This document shows, piece by piece, positions 31,101-41,308 of a DNA stretch of 64,000 nucleotides. Position 1 is the first letter of the stretch, and each line of letters starts with the position of its first letter. Source of the DNA: Basilea psittacipulmonis DSM 24701 (GTDB lineage: Bacteria > Pseudomonadota > Gammaproteobacteria > Burkholderiales > Burkholderiaceae_B); NCBI RefSeq assembly GCF_000743945.1, contig NZ_CP009238.1:620001-684000 (forward strand), given 5' to 3'. Made by a program: the position numbers and the translations under genes. Below the pieces are notes generated by a model. The model searched no databases. It was given only the letters and a program-made list of their open reading frames with translations, and was not told the DNA's origin.

Positions 31101-32186
31101 CATGTATTGCAAATGTTGAGAGAAGCTGGTTTATCAGCCTATAGTCATGTGATTGGTTCTTTAAATGACAAAGATAGAATCGAGATTTATCGTGATGGTA
31201 AATGTGCATATGAACCGATTGATCGTGCCGAATTAGCACGAGAATGGAGTCGCGTGAGTTATGAAATTATGTCTCGACGTGAAAATCCTCATACCGCACA
31301 AGCAGAATATGATGTGTGGTTGGATAAGTCTCATGCGGGACTAAAAGGTCAGGTGGATTTTGATCCTCAGGAAAATATTGCCGCTCCTTATATTGCAACA
31401 GGTGCTCGTCCGAAAGTAGCGATTTTGCGTGAACAAGGTTGTAATAGTCAGTTAGAAATGGCTTGGGCCTTTAACCAAGCGGGTTTTGATGCCTATGATG
31501 TGCATATGACTGACCTTTTGGCAAAACGACAACATCTGCAAGACTTTAAGGGATTGGTGGCTGTAGGTGGTTTTAGCTATGGTGATGTGCTTGGTGCTGG
31601 TGAAGGCTGGGCAAGAACGATTTTATGCCATGATGAATTGTCTCAACAGTTTGCACAATGGTTTGAACGTCCCGACGTGTTTGCACTAGGTGTATGTAAT
31701 GGTTGTCAGATGATGGCAGCGTTGGCATCCATGATCCCTGGTGCGGAAAACTGGCCTCGATTTACGCAAAACCAGTCTGCTCGTTATGAAGCACGTTTAT
31801 CTTTAGTTGAAGTGATGGATTCTGCGTCAATTTTCTTTAAAGGTATGGCAGGTTCTATCATGCCTGTGGCCGTTGCTCATGGTGAGGGCTATGCGAATTT
31901 TGGACTTCAAGGGGATGCCGAAAAAGTGGCTCGTTGTGTACGTTATGTTGATGGATCAGGTCAGCCAACGGAGCGTTATCCATTTAACCCTAATGGTAGT
32001 GCCAATGGCTTGACAGGGGTTACCACGAATGATGGACGATTTACGATCATGATGCCTCACCCCGAGCGAGTGACGCGAAATGTGATGATGTCTTGGCATC
32101 CTGAGAAGTGGGGACCAAAAGACACAGGTGGCGATGCGACGCCATGGCAACGTATGTTCCAAAATGCTCGTGTATTGATTGGATAA
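28176..32186 (+). CDS. purL: phosphoribosylformylglycinamidine synthase (large fused form)
   Basis: A 1336-residue enzyme of purine synthesis that amidates FGAR using glutamine. It carries an N-terminal PurS-like domain, two AIR-synthase-like halves (with [17 protein letters not shown] and [15 protein letters not shown]), and a C-terminal class I glutamine amidotransferase. The nucleophile cysteine is in GVCNGCQMM, the histidine and glutamate in MPHPERV. It begins with GTG, preceded by AAAGG. This single-polypeptide form is usual in Gamma- and Betaproteobacteria. guaB and guaA follow, making a purine-synthesis cluster. Confidence 0.98.
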   Translation: MSITFVPFYGKSALSQFQIERLKDKLSQYAITQIRAQYEYYVFAHEALSESEHIRLKQILDIDDDWKKNETLVLRVLPRMGTISPWASKATDIVHNCGLSNIARVERGVRFLFETKKGLLGGFASLNQEAQEFISSLIHDRMTEMVVGEEYHAGQLFQTLNPKPLQQVDVLNRGVSALQEANVQLGLALSEDEIEYLESSFKRLGRNPTDVELMMFAQANSEHCRHKIFNATWTIDGVQKDKTLFGMIKDTHIKHPQGTVVAYSDNAAIMEGTSVKRFYPDTNLKYANHERLTHTLMKVETHNHPTAIAPFPGAATGSGGEIRDEGATGRGAKPKAGLCGFTVSHLNIPTLPESWEKNALVPPERMASALDIMIDGPIGAAAFNNEFGRPNLLGYFRSYEQQEQQHWGYHKPIMLAGGMGAIDDALTHKNEIPDGALLIQLGGAGMRIGMGGGAASSMASGSNTAALDFDSVQRGNPELQRRAQEVIDACWRLLEDNPIIAIHDVGAGGLSNAFPELVNDADKGAVFDLSRVNLEESGMSAAEIWSNESQERYVLSILPKDLPRFDELAKRERCPYSVVGIATKEKVLRVVEGEGLPGEAEATSTQEAAVLRPVDVPIDVILGKPPRMTRTVEHEATTVSAFDPVSQDLVSVAKSVMRHPTVANKTFLITIGDRSVGGLCSRDQMVGPWQVPVADCAVTLDGYETYTGQAMSMGEKTPLAVANAPASGRMAIAEAITNLVAADIDDISRVKLSANWMAACGSKGQDAALYDTVEAVSQMCQEVGLAIPVGKDSLSMRTNWSQDDQTHTVLSPVSLVISAFASVNDVRQTLTPILKNEPSVLILIDLGLGKQRMGGSIVAQVLNQYGGEVPDFEHPEHLVSFFKVIRSLARDNKILAYHDKSDGGLFATVAEMSFASQLGVSLNIDMLTFDEQVADWGDYKIRPEQVTVQRDESSFKALFNEEAGAVIQVRASERDHVLQMLREAGLSAYSHVIGSLNDKDRIEIYRDGKCAYEPIDRAELAREWSRVSYEIMSRRENPHTAQAEYDVWLDKSHAGLKGQVDFDPQENIAAPYIATGARPKVAILREQGCNSQLEMAWAFNQAGFDAYDVHMTDLLAKRQHLQDFKGLVAVGGFSYGDVLGAGEGWARTILCHDELSQQFAQWFERPDVFALGVCNGCQMMAALASMIPGAENWPRFTQNQSARYEARLSLVEVMDSASIFFKGMAGSIMPVAVAHGEGYANFGLQGDAEKVARCVRYVDGSGQPTERYPFNPNGSANGLTGVTTNDGRFTIMMPHPERVTRNVMMSWHPEKWGPKDTGGDATPWQRMFQNARVLIG

Positions 32187-32195
32187 TGAGAATAG

Positions 32196-32236
32196 ATGAG
32201 GGATATGAGGTGAGACTCGACCCCTCATTTGTTTTA
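32196..32236 (+). terminator. weak terminator after purL
   Basis: ATGAGGG pairs with CCCTCAT (7 bp) and is followed by TTGTTTT. An alternative pairing within the same bases is also possible. Confidence 0.55.
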
Positions 32237-32291
32237 CAGGATTTAGTGAATTTTTGTTATAATTATTTTTTGTGACTGTGGAGAATCTTTT

Positions 32292-33755
32292 ATGCGTTTA
32301 CTTAAACAAGCGCTAACATTTGACGATGTATTACTCGTCCCAGCATACTCAAATATCCTACCTAAGGATACCTCTCTTAAAACGCAACTTACGCGTGACA
32401 TCAGCCTAAATATTCCTCTTTTGTCTGCAGCGATGGATACGGTGACCGAATCTCGCCTTGCGATCGCCATGGCCCAAGAGGGCGGTATTGGCATTATTCA
32501 TAAGAATATGTCAGGTGAAAAACAAGCGGCAGAAGTGGCTCGTGTGAAACGTCATGAGTTTGGTGTCGTCGTCGATCCTGTCACGGTAACACCCGATATG
32601 CGTGTTCGTGATGCGATTGAGTTGCAAAACAAAAACGGTTTTTCTGGCTTACCTGTCGTTGAAGGTGGCAAAGTAGTGGGTATCGTTACGAACCGTGATT
32701 TACGTTTTGAAGATCGTTTAGATGAGCCACTAAGAAATATTATGACTCCTAAAGAACGATTGATTACGATGCATGAAGATGGTAGCTTGGAAGAAGCTAA
32801 ACGCTTGATGCACGAAAATCGTTTAGAGCGAGTCTTAATTGTAAATGACGCTTTTGAACTAAAAGGCTTGGCAACGGTTAAAGATATTGTGAAAAATACC
32901 ACTCATCCGAATGCCAATAAAGACGCAAAAGGGCAGTTACGTGTTGGTGCTGCCGTGGGCGTGGGTGCTGGTACAGAGCAGCGTGTTGATTTGCTTGTGA
33001 AAGCGGGCGTTGACGTGATTGTGGTCGATACGGCCCATGGTCATTCTCAAGGTGTGATTGATCGCATTCGTTGGATTCGTCAGAATTATCCTCAGGTTCA
33101 GATTATTGGTGGGAATATTGCGACAGGTGCGGCGGCTCGTGCTTTGGTTGAAGCAGGTGCAGATGGTGTGAAAGTCGGTATTGGCCCAGGTTCTATTTGT
33201 ACGACTCGTGTGGTGGCAGGTGTGGGTGTTCCTCAGATTTCTGCGATTTCGGATGTGGCCGAAGCATTGAAGGGTACTGGCGTGCCTCTTATTGCAGATG
33301 GTGGTATTCGTTACTCGGGTGATGTGGCAAAAGCATTAGCGGCAGGTGCGAATGCGTGTATGTTAGGTGGTATGTTTGCAGGTACAGACGAAGCACCTGG
33401 TGAAGTGATTCTATACCAAGGTCGTTCGTATAAGGCCTATCGTGGTATGGGTAGCTTGGGTGCGATGGAACAGGGTTCTGCTGATCGTTATTTCCAAGAT
33501 CCAAATAGTAATGCTGAGAAATTAGTACCAGAAGGTATTGAAGGTCGTGTACCTTACAAAGGTTCTGTGTTGAACATTATTTACCAGTTGGTAGGTGGTG
33601 TTCGTGCTTCGATGGGTTATTGTGGTTGTGCGACCATTGATGAAATGCGTCAAAAAGCTGAATTTGTACAGATTACATCAGCAGGGTTCCATGAATCACA
33701 TGTTCATGATGTAACGATCACTAAAGAAGCTCCTAATTATCGTTCAGCAGGATAA
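32292..33755 (+). CDS. guaB: inosine-5'-monophosphate dehydrogenase
   Basis: A 487-residue enzyme that oxidises IMP to XMP, the committed step to GMP. The TIM barrel is interrupted by a CBS-domain pair (about residues 90-205). The catalytic cysteine loop is [15 protein letters not shown], and the flap contains GMGSLGAM. guaA begins five bases after the stop, so the two form one operon. Confidence 0.98.
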   Translation: MRLLKQALTFDDVLLVPAYSNILPKDTSLKTQLTRDISLNIPLLSAAMDTVTESRLAIAMAQEGGIGIIHKNMSGEKQAAEVARVKRHEFGVVVDPVTVTPDMRVRDAIELQNKNGFSGLPVVEGGKVVGIVTNRDLRFEDRLDEPLRNIMTPKERLITMHEDGSLEEAKRLMHENRLERVLIVNDAFELKGLATVKDIVKNTTHPNANKDAKGQLRVGAAVGVGAGTEQRVDLLVKAGVDVIVVDTAHGHSQGVIDRIRWIRQNYPQVQIIGGNIATGAAARALVEAGADGVKVGIGPGSICTTRVVAGVGVPQISAISDVAEALKGTGVPLIADGGIRYSGDVAKALAAGANACMLGGMFAGTDEAPGEVILYQGRSYKAYRGMGSLGAMEQGSADRYFQDPNSNAEKLVPEGIEGRVPYKGSVLNIIYQLVGGVRASMGYCGCATIDEMRQKAEFVQITSAGFHESHVHDVTITKEAPNYRSAG

Positions 33756-33759
33756 TGGC

Positions 33760-35349
33760 ATGACAGTGCATGATAGTATTTTAATTTTAGATTATGGTTC
33801 ACAAGTCACACAGCTGATTGCACGTCGTGTGCGAGAGGCAGGGGTATTTTGTGAAATTCATCCAGGCGATGTCAGTGATGATTTTATTCGCCAATTTCCT
33901 GGCCTAAAAGGGATTATTCTTTCAGGTAGCCACGCATCAGCTTATGATGAAAGTGCTTTGAAAGTCCCTGATATTGTATTTAATCTTGGTTTGCCTGTTT
34001 TGGGTATTTGCTTTGGTATGCAAAGTATGGCCCAAAAGCTAGGTGGCGAAGTTCAATGGTCGGATCATCGTGAATTTGGTTATGCAGAGGTTGATTTATC
34101 TAGCACGCCGAGTAAGCTTTTTGAGGGCATGAACGACACGAACGCCGTACAGCCTAAGCTAAAAGTTTGGATGTCGCATGGTGATCGTGTGGTAAAAGTT
34201 CCAGAGGGCTTTAACATCACGGCTTCTACACCATCTTGTCCGATTGCTGCGATGGCCGATGAGACGCGTCGATTCTATGCGGTTCAATTCCACCCCGAAG
34301 TGACGCATACTGTTTCTGGGGTTGAGATGTTCCGTCGCTTTGTTTTTGATATTTGTGGCTGTTCAGGTGACTGGAACATGCCCGATTATGTTGATGAAGC
34401 GATTGCTCATATTCGTGAACAAGTCGGTAGTGATCATGTGATTCTAGGTCTGTCGGGAGGGGTAGATTCTTCTGTGGCAGCGGTATTGATACACAAAGCG
34501 ATTGGTGATCAGCTTACTTGCGTATTTGTTGATCACGGACTGCTACGTTTGAATGAAGCTCAGCAGGTAATGGACGTTTTCCATAAAAACTTAGGGGTGA
34601 ATATCATTCATGTGGACGCAACCGAGCAGTTTATGTCGAAGCTTCATGGTGTGACGGATCCTGAGCAAAAACGTAAGATTATTGGCAAAGAGTTTGTTGA
34701 AGTATTCCAACGTGAAGCAGCGAAGATCAAAGATGCCAAATGGCTAGCACAAGGTACGATTTATCCCGATGTGATCGAATCAGCAGGGGCAAAAACAGGT
34801 AAGGCAACTGCCATTAAATCACATCACAATGTAGGTGGCTTGCCAAAAGATTTAAACCTCAAATTACTTGAACCTTTACGTGAATTATTTAAAGATGAAG
34901 TCCGTAAATTAGGTGTGGCAATGGGCTTACCACCTGAAATGGTGTATCGTCATCCTTTCCCAGGACCTGGTTTAGGTGTTCGTATTTTAGGTGAAGTGAA
35001 ACAAGAATATGCAGACCTTTTGCGTAAAGCCGATGCTATCTTTATCGAAGAATTACGTAATCATCGTGATGAAGCGACAGGTAAATCGTGGTATGACCTA
35101 ACTTCACAGGCTTTTGCCGTATTTTTGCCCGTGAAATCGGTTGGGGTAATGGGCGACGGTCGTACTTATGATTATGTCGTGGCATTACGTGCGGTGCAAA
35201 CGTCTGACTTTATGACAGCAGATTGGGCACATTTGCCTTATTCTTTATTGTCTAAAGTCTCTTCTCGTATCATCAATGAAGTCAAAGGGATTAACCGCGT
35301 CACTTATGATGTGAGTAGTAAGCCTCCCGCGACGATTGAGTGGGAATAA
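33760..35349 (+). CDS. guaA: GMP synthase (glutamine-hydrolysing)
   Basis: A 529-residue two-domain enzyme that converts XMP to GMP. The N-terminal class I amidotransferase has the cysteine in GICFGMQ and histidine in FHPEVTHT. The ATP-pyrophosphatase domain has the P-loop [11 protein letters not shown], and the C-terminal dimerisation domain includes [14 protein letters not shown]. It lies directly after guaB and ends at a strong terminator. Confidence 0.99.
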   Translation: MTVHDSILILDYGSQVTQLIARRVREAGVFCEIHPGDVSDDFIRQFPGLKGIILSGSHASAYDESALKVPDIVFNLGLPVLGICFGMQSMAQKLGGEVQWSDHREFGYAEVDLSSTPSKLFEGMNDTNAVQPKLKVWMSHGDRVVKVPEGFNITASTPSCPIAAMADETRRFYAVQFHPEVTHTVSGVEMFRRFVFDICGCSGDWNMPDYVDEAIAHIREQVGSDHVILGLSGGVDSSVAAVLIHKAIGDQLTCVFVDHGLLRLNEAQQVMDVFHKNLGVNIIHVDATEQFMSKLHGVTDPEQKRKIIGKEFVEVFQREAAKIKDAKWLAQGTIYPDVIESAGAKTGKATAIKSHHNVGGLPKDLNLKLLEPLRELFKDEVRKLGVAMGLPPEMVYRHPFPGPGLGVRILGEVKQEYADLLRKADAIFIEELRNHRDEATGKSWYDLTSQAFAVFLPVKSVGVMGDGRTYDYVVALRAVQTSDFMTADWAHLPYSLLSKVSSRIINEVKGINRVTYDVSSKPPATIEWE

Positions 35350-35373
35350 CTTTATTAATAATAATTCTCATTT

Positions 35374-35415
35374 ATCCCCAAACTGCACAATTGTGGTTTG
35401 GGGATTGTTTTTTTT
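35374..35415 (+). terminator. guaBA terminator
   Basis: Stem ATCCCCAAAC / GTTTGGGGAT followed by TGTTTTTTTT. Confidence 0.93.
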
Positions 35416-35518
35416 GAAAAGAATATTGGTGAAAATGACTATCATTCCTATAATGAATGAGTATGGGAGGATGTTTTTAAAGACTCTAAGATAAAACGAT
35501 ATGTTAGTGGAGGTGTAT

Positions 35519-36157
35519 ATGAAAAAAATATTATGGATTGGCTTGTCATCACTAATGTTGATAAGCACATTAGAAGCAAAAAGCATCGCCTCAATCCAAA
35601 GGGGGAAAGAATTATCGGCTGTTTGTGCGGCTTGCCATATGCCTGATGGAAGAGGGATGGTTATTCCAAATCTTGAGGCAAGACCGAGAATCACGGGATT
35701 AGATGCCGCTTATGTATGGAAGCAACTTAAAGATTTTAAGGCGGGAACTCGCGAAAATGCTAGCATGAAACCGATCGTCAGCATGTTTGATGAAGAACAA
35801 CTGAAAGATATTGCCAATTATTTTGCTAGTCTTGAGGTGGTTGCGGATATCGCACCAGCACCCTCTCAGGAAGTCGCTCAGGTGGCCCAAAAACTGATCA
35901 ATCAAGGAGATTGGAATCGTTATATTCCCGCTTGTAAGTCCTGTCATGGCGTTGGTGCCTATGGAGTGGGGGAGCATTTTCCTAATTTAAATGGGCAGCC
36001 CGCTTCGTATCTAGAGCATCAGCTGATGATTTGGAAAACAGGGCAGCGAAACAATGATTCTTTACATTTGATGCGATCGATCGCTAATCGATTAAGTGAA
36101 GAAGAAATAAAAGCCCTAGCCGCTTGGTTTGCTTCACAACCAGCTGTTAAGCAATAG
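35519..36157 (+). CDS. tsdB: diheme cytochrome c, probable TsdB
   Basis: About 212 residues with a signal peptide (MKKILWIGLSSLMLISTLEA) and two c-type haem sites, CAACH and CKSCH, one in each half, as in cytochrome c4. Methionines that could serve as distal ligands follow each site. GGAGG precedes the ATG at 35519. It ends nine bases before a TsdA-type gene. TsdB proteins are the periplasmic electron acceptors of thiosulfate dehydrogenase, so this role is inferred from the pairing. Confidence 0.85.
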   Translation: MKKILWIGLSSLMLISTLEAKSIASIQRGKELSAVCAACHMPDGRGMVIPNLEARPRITGLDAAYVWKQLKDFKAGTRENASMKPIVSMFDEEQLKDIANYFASLEVVADIAPAPSQEVAQVAQKLINQGDWNRYIPACKSCHGVGAYGVGEHFPNLNGQPASYLEHQLMIWKTGQRNNDSLHLMRSIANRLSEEEIKALAAWFASQPAVKQ

Positions 36158-36166
36158 GAGGCAAAG

Positions 36167-37204
36167 ATGTTAAAGAAACTATTAGTATTGATCTTGGGTG
36201 GAAGTATTGCTTGTACCTCATGGGCATTACAAATTAGCAAAATGGGTAAGGACCTCACCCCAGAAGAAAGGGCGGCATTGAAAGCGATGTTGCCGAATGA
36301 AGCACCTCCCAAAGACGATGAGTTTGTGCATATTCCGCCTACGATGGACGATTTAGAAGCCTCGGACTTGCATCCTAAAATGAAAGAGGCGATTCGTCGA
36401 GGTCATGATTTATTTGTAAACACGCAACAACTTCGTGGCAAAAATGTATTCAACAATATGAATTGTTCGAGCTGTCATACTGGCGAGGGTCGAAAACCTT
36501 TTGCGGGACCTGTTTGGCCAGCTGCAGTGACTTTGCCAAATTATAGAGGCAAAAATGGTCATGTCAATAGTCTGGAAGAGCGTATTGTTGGCTGTTTTTC
36601 TTATTCGATGAACGGGAAAGCTCCAGAATACGGTAGCGATGATATGCTGGCCTTAGCACTTTATCATCAATGGTTGGCAAAAGGTGTGCCTATGTTTCCT
36701 GATGTGAAAATATACGGACGAGGTTACCCTAAACCTAATGATCCAGAGAAGATTCCAGATTATGCTAGAGGTAAAGTGGCATATGAGAAAAACTGTTCTC
36801 TTTGTCATGGCTTAGATGGTGCGGGATTGGTGGTGGACGGACATGTCCAATTCCCAGCACTTTGGGGGAATCAATCTTTTAATTGGGGTGCAGGTGCTGC
36901 TCGCGTGTTTACCATGGCAGGGTTTATCAAACATAATATGCCATTGGGGCTCGATACGCCGTTATCGGATCAGGATGCTTGGGATATTGCACAGTATGTC
37001 AATAGTCAAGAAAGACCACAGGACCCTCGATATACGGGTGATGTGAAAGAGACGCGTGCTCTATATGAAAAAACGTTCCATCAACATACCTTATATGGTA
37101 CACAATTGAACGATACGGTATTAGGCGACCATGATAATGTGGGCGATAAAAACTTCTTGAAACCAGAGGCATTGAGACCAAGAGATTTTTCAGGCAAAAA
37201 ATAA
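36167..37204 (+). CDS. tsdA: thiosulfate dehydrogenase TsdA
   Basis: A 345-residue exported diheme cytochrome. Haem sites are CSSCH (about residue 100) and CSLCH (about residue 209). The region YRGKNGHVNSLEERIVGCF contains the cysteine that ligates the active-site haem in TsdA, and FIKHNMPLG matches the second-haem ligand segment. TsdA oxidises two thiosulfates to tetrathionate, or runs in reverse, in the periplasm. Co-transcribed with tsdB just upstream. Assignment rests on these conserved blocks. Confidence 0.88.
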   Translation: MLKKLLVLILGGSIACTSWALQISKMGKDLTPEERAALKAMLPNEAPPKDDEFVHIPPTMDDLEASDLHPKMKEAIRRGHDLFVNTQQLRGKNVFNNMNCSSCHTGEGRKPFAGPVWPAAVTLPNYRGKNGHVNSLEERIVGCFSYSMNGKAPEYGSDDMLALALYHQWLAKGVPMFPDVKIYGRGYPKPNDPEKIPDYARGKVAYEKNCSLCHGLDGAGLVVDGHVQFPALWGNQSFNWGAGAARVFTMAGFIKHNMPLGLDTPLSDQDAWDIAQYVNSQERPQDPRYTGDVKETRALYEKTFHQHTLYGTQLNDTVLGDHDNVGDKNFLKPEALRPRDFSGKK

Positions 37205-37240
37205 CCACTTTATGATTTAAAACTTTTGTAGTTTGATGAA

Positions 37241-37278
37241 AACACCCATGACGTTATATGCGGATGGGTGTTTTTTTT
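37241..37278 (+). terminator. tsdBA terminator
   Basis: Stem ACACCCAT / ATGGGTGT followed by eight T. Confidence 0.93.
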
Positions 37279-37330
37279 ATGGACAAAAAAACGTTGACAA
37301 AGAGTGGTTGGGTGGGTGTGGGGTGGGGTG

Positions 37331-37700
37331 TTGATGGATGATAAATTCGTTGAGAAAGAATGCTAGAGCGAGTGAGTGGGTTTGTTTAGGGATGATAAGG
37401 AATAGTTCAGCGAATGTGAAAGGGTGAGGTTCGTTGATGGATGATAAGGAATGGTTGAGTGAATGTGGGGTGGTGAGGTTTGTTGGTAGTTGACAAGAAA
37501 TGGTTCAGCGAGTATGGGGTGGGGAGGTTTGTTGATGGATGATAAGGAGTGGTTGAGCGAGTGTATGTGCGAAAGCCTTGTTCAAGGATGATAAATTCGT
37601 TGAGAAAGAATGCTAGAGCGAGTGTATGTGCGGAAGCTTTGTTCAAGGATGACAAGAAATGGTTGATCGAGAGTGTGTATGTGCGGATTTTGTTTAATCG
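37331..37700. repeat. about seven degenerate ~50-62 bp tandem repeats
   Basis: Units beginning near 37331, 37384, 37434, 37482, 37531, 37580 and 37642 share a core GATGATAA, then (A/T)GGTT(C/G)AG or TCGTTGAG, then CGAGTG. Two subtypes exist; one (ATAAATTCGTTGAGAAAGAA) occurs at 37340 and 37589. The DNA is G/T-rich on this strand and fills the gap between the tsdA and symporter terminators. Confidence 0.85.
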
Positions 37701-37763
37701 TTAAAAACGAGGATCGTAAACGGTTTTTGATGGAAGCGTTGTCGCTAGATAATATACGGTGAT

Positions 37764-37798
37764 AAAAAAAGCCCATCCGATAGATAAAGGGATGGGCC
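37764..37798 (-). terminator. symporter gene terminator
   Basis: On the minus strand, GCCCATCC / GGATGGGC forms an 8-bp stem followed by seven T. Confidence 0.92.
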
Positions 37799-37823
37799 TT
37801 TGATGATTAGGTGATAAGAGCGA

Positions 37824-39275
37824 TTACTCTAATTCACCACTTTTACGTTTTGCAATAAAGTCTTTAGTTTCTGACACAATAATTCCAGATAATAGAATTA
37901 ATGCAATTAGGTTAGGTGCCGCCATGAGACCGTTAAAGGTATCAGCAATGTTCCACACCAATTTCACGCCAGATTGGTCAGAAGCATCACCTGTTTGAAC
38001 GGCTAAACATCCCAAGAATACAGTGATCACGTAAACAACGCGGTAAAAAGGCACAAACTTATCGCTAAATAAGTATGCAGCGCATTTTTCACCGTAATAA
38101 CACCAACCAAGAATAGTGGAGTAAGCAAAGAAAATCATACCGATAGCAATTAACATCCCACCAAAGCCTGGTAATAAGTGATCAAATGCAGAAGCTGTCA
38201 ATGACGCTCCACCTTTGATATTGCTGACTAAATAAACCCCTGTGTTAGGATCTAGCATACCCATATGGATCATGCCCATTACCAATACAATACCAGTAAT
38301 ACTACATACGATAATCGTATCAAGGAATGTACCGGTCATAGAAACAAGTGCTTGTCTGACAGGGTGATCTGTTTTTGCAGCGGCTGCAGCGATAGGAGCA
38401 GACCCCATCCCCGCTTCGTTTGAAAACACACCACGAGCAATCCCGTAACGAATAACCATGCCGAATGTACCGCCAACGATAGCTTTTGCTGAGAATGCAT
38501 CGCTGATAATAATGCCCAAAGCAGTGCCTAGAATATCGACATTGCTAAGAATAATAGCGATACCCCCAAGCACGTAGCCAATCGCCATGATAGGAACGAT
38601 GATAGAAGAAGCTTTGGCAATAGAGCGAATGCCACCTAATACCACAATACCTGTCAAAACGGTTAGGGCGATGCCAGTGTAAATAGGGTTAATATTAAAA
38701 CTATGAAAAACAGCATCTGCCACTGAGTTGGATTGTACAGAACTGCCGATACCAAAAGAAGCAAAAACAGCAAAGAATGCAAAAAGAAACGCCAACCATT
38801 TGAGTTTTAGGCCTTTTTCAATGTAGTACATTGGGCCACCAGACATTTCGCCATTTGAGTTTGTGATACGGAATTTTACCGCTAACACGCCTTCTCCATA
38901 TTTAGTTGCCATCCCGACTAATGCGGTGATCCACATCCAAAAAACAGCTCCAGGTCCCCCGAGTGCAACAGCCGTGGCAACCCCTGCGATATTACCTGTC
39001 CCGATAGTGGCAGATAATGCGGTCATTAGTGCTCCAAAATGTGATACATCCCCCTCGATTTCTCCGTTTTTGTTAACTTGTTTATGTGGTTTGAATGCTT
39101 GCACCAGTGCGTAGGGTAGCATTCTGAATTGTAGTAAACCTAGGCGATAAGTAAGCAAAATCCCCGTACCTACTAACAATGCTAGCATGTAAGGACCCCA
39201 TACGAAATCACCTACTTCGCCAACGATTGCGCCTACCTTTTGAATAAAACCGTCTTCTTGCATAACTTTCTCCAA
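37824..39275 (-). CDS. sodium:alanine symporter family transporter (AGCS)
   Basis: A 483-residue inner-membrane protein with about 11 hydrophobic segments. Family blocks include GNIAGVATAVALGGPGAVFW, KYGEGVLAVKFR and SNEAGMGSAPIAAA, which are characteristic of the alanine or glycine:cation symporters. It imports small neutral amino acids with sodium. The gene is single, divergent from an MFS transporter across a 400-base AT-rich gap; no glycine riboswitch was recognised upstream. Confidence 0.94.
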   Translation of the reverse strand: MEKVMQEDGFIQKVGAIVGEVGDFVWGPYMLALLVGTGILLTYRLGLLQFRMLPYALVQAFKPHKQVNKNGEIEGDVSHFGALMTALSATIGTGNIAGVATAVALGGPGAVFWMWITALVGMATKYGEGVLAVKFRITNSNGEMSGGPMYYIEKGLKLKWLAFLFAFFAVFASFGIGSSVQSNSVADAVFHSFNINPIYTGIALTVLTGIVVLGGIRSIAKASSIIVPIMAIGYVLGGIAIILSNVDILGTALGIIISDAFSAKAIVGGTFGMVIRYGIARGVFSNEAGMGSAPIAAAAAKTDHPVRQALVSMTGTFLDTIIVCSITGIVLVMGMIHMGMLDPNTGVYLVSNIKGGASLTASAFDHLLPGFGGMLIAIGMIFFAYSTILGWCYYGEKCAAYLFSDKFVPFYRVVYVITVFLGCLAVQTGDASDQSGVKLVWNIADTFNGLMAAPNLIALILLSGIIVSETKDFIAKRKSGELE

Positions 39276-39675
39276 CTCATGATCTTGAAAACATAGAGAT
39301 ATAAATGATATGGGCGTATTCCTATCATCTATGTCTTTTATTTTTACCTCATTATTTTGATTTGTCTAGTAGAAGAGTACTAGGGTTTGTACTGTAACAA
39401 TAAAAAGTCAAGTTTTTTTTCTAGTGCTTCATTCTTTGAATATGGCGAAAAATAATTCTAATTTTAAGTAGTTATGCGTAACTTTTTAAAGTTTCAAATG
39501 AGATAAATATGTTTTCTTTTGAAATAAGTGAGTAAAACTTATAGCGGTTATGAAAAAAAATCAAGTTTATGTTGTAATTAATTTAATGATTTTCATGTTA
39601 ATTTAGTCAACAAGTGGACGTAGCAGGTGTTTAGCGTTCGGGTGTTTTGTTGTTTTTTTGCCAAAGAGGTGAAAA
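39276..39675. other. intergenic region between divergent transporter genes
   Basis: 400 AT-rich bases that must hold the promoters of both the AGCS symporter (minus) and the MFS transporter (plus). I could not assign definite promoter boxes, and no riboswitch-like conserved elements were recognised. Confidence 0.45.
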
Positions 39676-41166
39676 TTGAGTTTTTTCAATCGTTCTAGTT
39701 ATACCGCTGGTACGGGCTTTAATCGTTGGTTAGTCCCTCCGGCAGCATTGGCCGTACATATGTCTATCGGTCAAATATATGCCTATAGTGTATTTAATAA
39801 ACCTTTAGTACAGGCCAGCGATCAAGCGTGGTCTTTGGCCGATGTGGGATGGATTTTTAGTATTGCTTTAGCTGTGTTAGGGGCATCTGCGGCCATATTT
39901 GGAAAATGGTTAGAAAAAGTGGGCCCTAGACTAGGTATGGTTATTGCTGCGATATGCTTTGGATTAGGCTTTTTTGTTTCTGCTTTAGGTGTTTATTGGC
40001 AAAATATCTATATTGTGTATTTGGGTAATGGTGTTATTGGAGGCATTGGGCTGGGTTTAGGTTATATTGCACCTGTTTCGACGCTGATGAAATGGTTCCC
40101 GGATAAGCCTGGTATGGCCACAGGACTTGCTATTATGGGTTTTGGTGGCGGTGCTATGCTTGCTTCGCCTTTGAGTGTGGCCTTATTGAATTACTTTAAA
40201 ACGCCTACCGATGTGGGAATTATTCCTACTTATATGGTGTTAGGGGTCATTTATTTTGTTTTGATGATTTTTGGTGCATTAATTGTTCGTGTGCCTGAGA
40301 AAAACTGGCTTCCAGCAGGGTACACTGAAAAGAAAAAATCTCATATTACGCATGCAGTACCTGTTAATGAAGCGATCAAAACGCCCCAATTTTATTTATT
40401 GTTCTGGGTGTTGTGTTTAAACGTTACAGCAGGAATTGGCGTGTTGGGGCAAGCATCTGTCATGATTCAAGAGATGTTCTCTACAGAAAGTGTTGGAGAT
40501 CGTTTGGCCGTGAGTGCAGCAGCTGCGGCAGGTTTTGTGGGCTTGCTAAGTTTGTTTAATATGGGTGGTCGTTTTTTATGGTCAAGTGTGTCCGATCATA
40601 TTGGACGAAAAAACACTTATACCATTTTCTTTGTGCTAGGAGCTATCTTGTATTGTTTGGTTCCTACATTAGGTGCTGAGGGACATTTAGGCCTATTTAT
40701 TATTTGTTTCTGTATTATTTTGTCCATGTATGGTGGTGGTTTTGCCACTATGCCAGCGTATTTAAGAGATTTGTACGGAAGTTTTGAAGTTGGTGCGATT
40801 CATGGACGCGTGTTATTGGCCTGGTCAACAGCCGCTGTTTTGGGGCCTGTTTTGGTGAATTACATTCGTGAGTACCAAATTAGTCAAGGTGTTCCCAAAG
40901 CAGAGGCGTATAGTGTCACCATGTATATCATGGCAGCATTGCTTTTGATTGGATTGGCATGTAATTTATGTATCAAAAAAGTTAATGAAAAACATTATAT
41001 TGATGCAGAAATCCATGATAATCGCACAGAAACTATTTCTGCTTCTTTAGTTCAACGACATAGTAGTAAATGGGTTGCTTTATTGAGCTGGCTATTGGTG
41101 GGCGTACCGATGTTGTACGGCGTAATTGAAGTGTTCAACAAAGTGCTTAGTTTATTTGCGAGATAA
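39676..41166 (+). CDS. OFA-family MFS transporter
   Basis: A 496-residue protein with 12 predicted membrane segments. The N-terminus (FNRWLVPPAALAVHMSIGQIYA followed by YSVFNKPL) is typical of the oxalate/formate antiporter branch that includes YhjX-like carboxylate transporters. The start is TTG with an AGAGGTG ribosome site at 39665-39671; no ATG lies nearby. Substrate is probably a small carboxylate such as pyruvate or lactate, inferred only from family. A 7-bp hairpin (41178-41202) without a T-run follows. Confidence 0.9.
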   Translation: MSFFNRSSYTAGTGFNRWLVPPAALAVHMSIGQIYAYSVFNKPLVQASDQAWSLADVGWIFSIALAVLGASAAIFGKWLEKVGPRLGMVIAAICFGLGFFVSALGVYWQNIYIVYLGNGVIGGIGLGLGYIAPVSTLMKWFPDKPGMATGLAIMGFGGGAMLASPLSVALLNYFKTPTDVGIIPTYMVLGVIYFVLMIFGALIVRVPEKNWLPAGYTEKKKSHITHAVPVNEAIKTPQFYLLFWVLCLNVTAGIGVLGQASVMIQEMFSTESVGDRLAVSAAAAAGFVGLLSLFNMGGRFLWSSVSDHIGRKNTYTIFFVLGAILYCLVPTLGAEGHLGLFIICFCIILSMYGGGFATMPAYLRDLYGSFEVGAIHGRVLLAWSTAAVLGPVLVNYIREYQISQGVPKAEAYSVTMYIMAALLLIGLACNLCIKKVNEKHYIDAEIHDNRTETISASLVQRHSSKWVALLSWLLVGVPMLYGVIEVFNKVLSLFAR

Positions 41167-41308
41167 TCAAAACCACGCTGCACCTTCTGAATGAGGGTGC
41201 AGTGCTGTTAAGAAACCGCATCTTTGGTATGCACAATAACATGGTGACGGCACTATGTTGGCTTATAGATGCTGGTAGATGAGGTCCGTATTTTTATCTA
41301 TTCAGTAC

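Noticed and set aside
39276..39675. Glycine riboswitch before the AGCS symporter
   Set aside because: The conserved aptamer elements could not be found in the upstream sequence.
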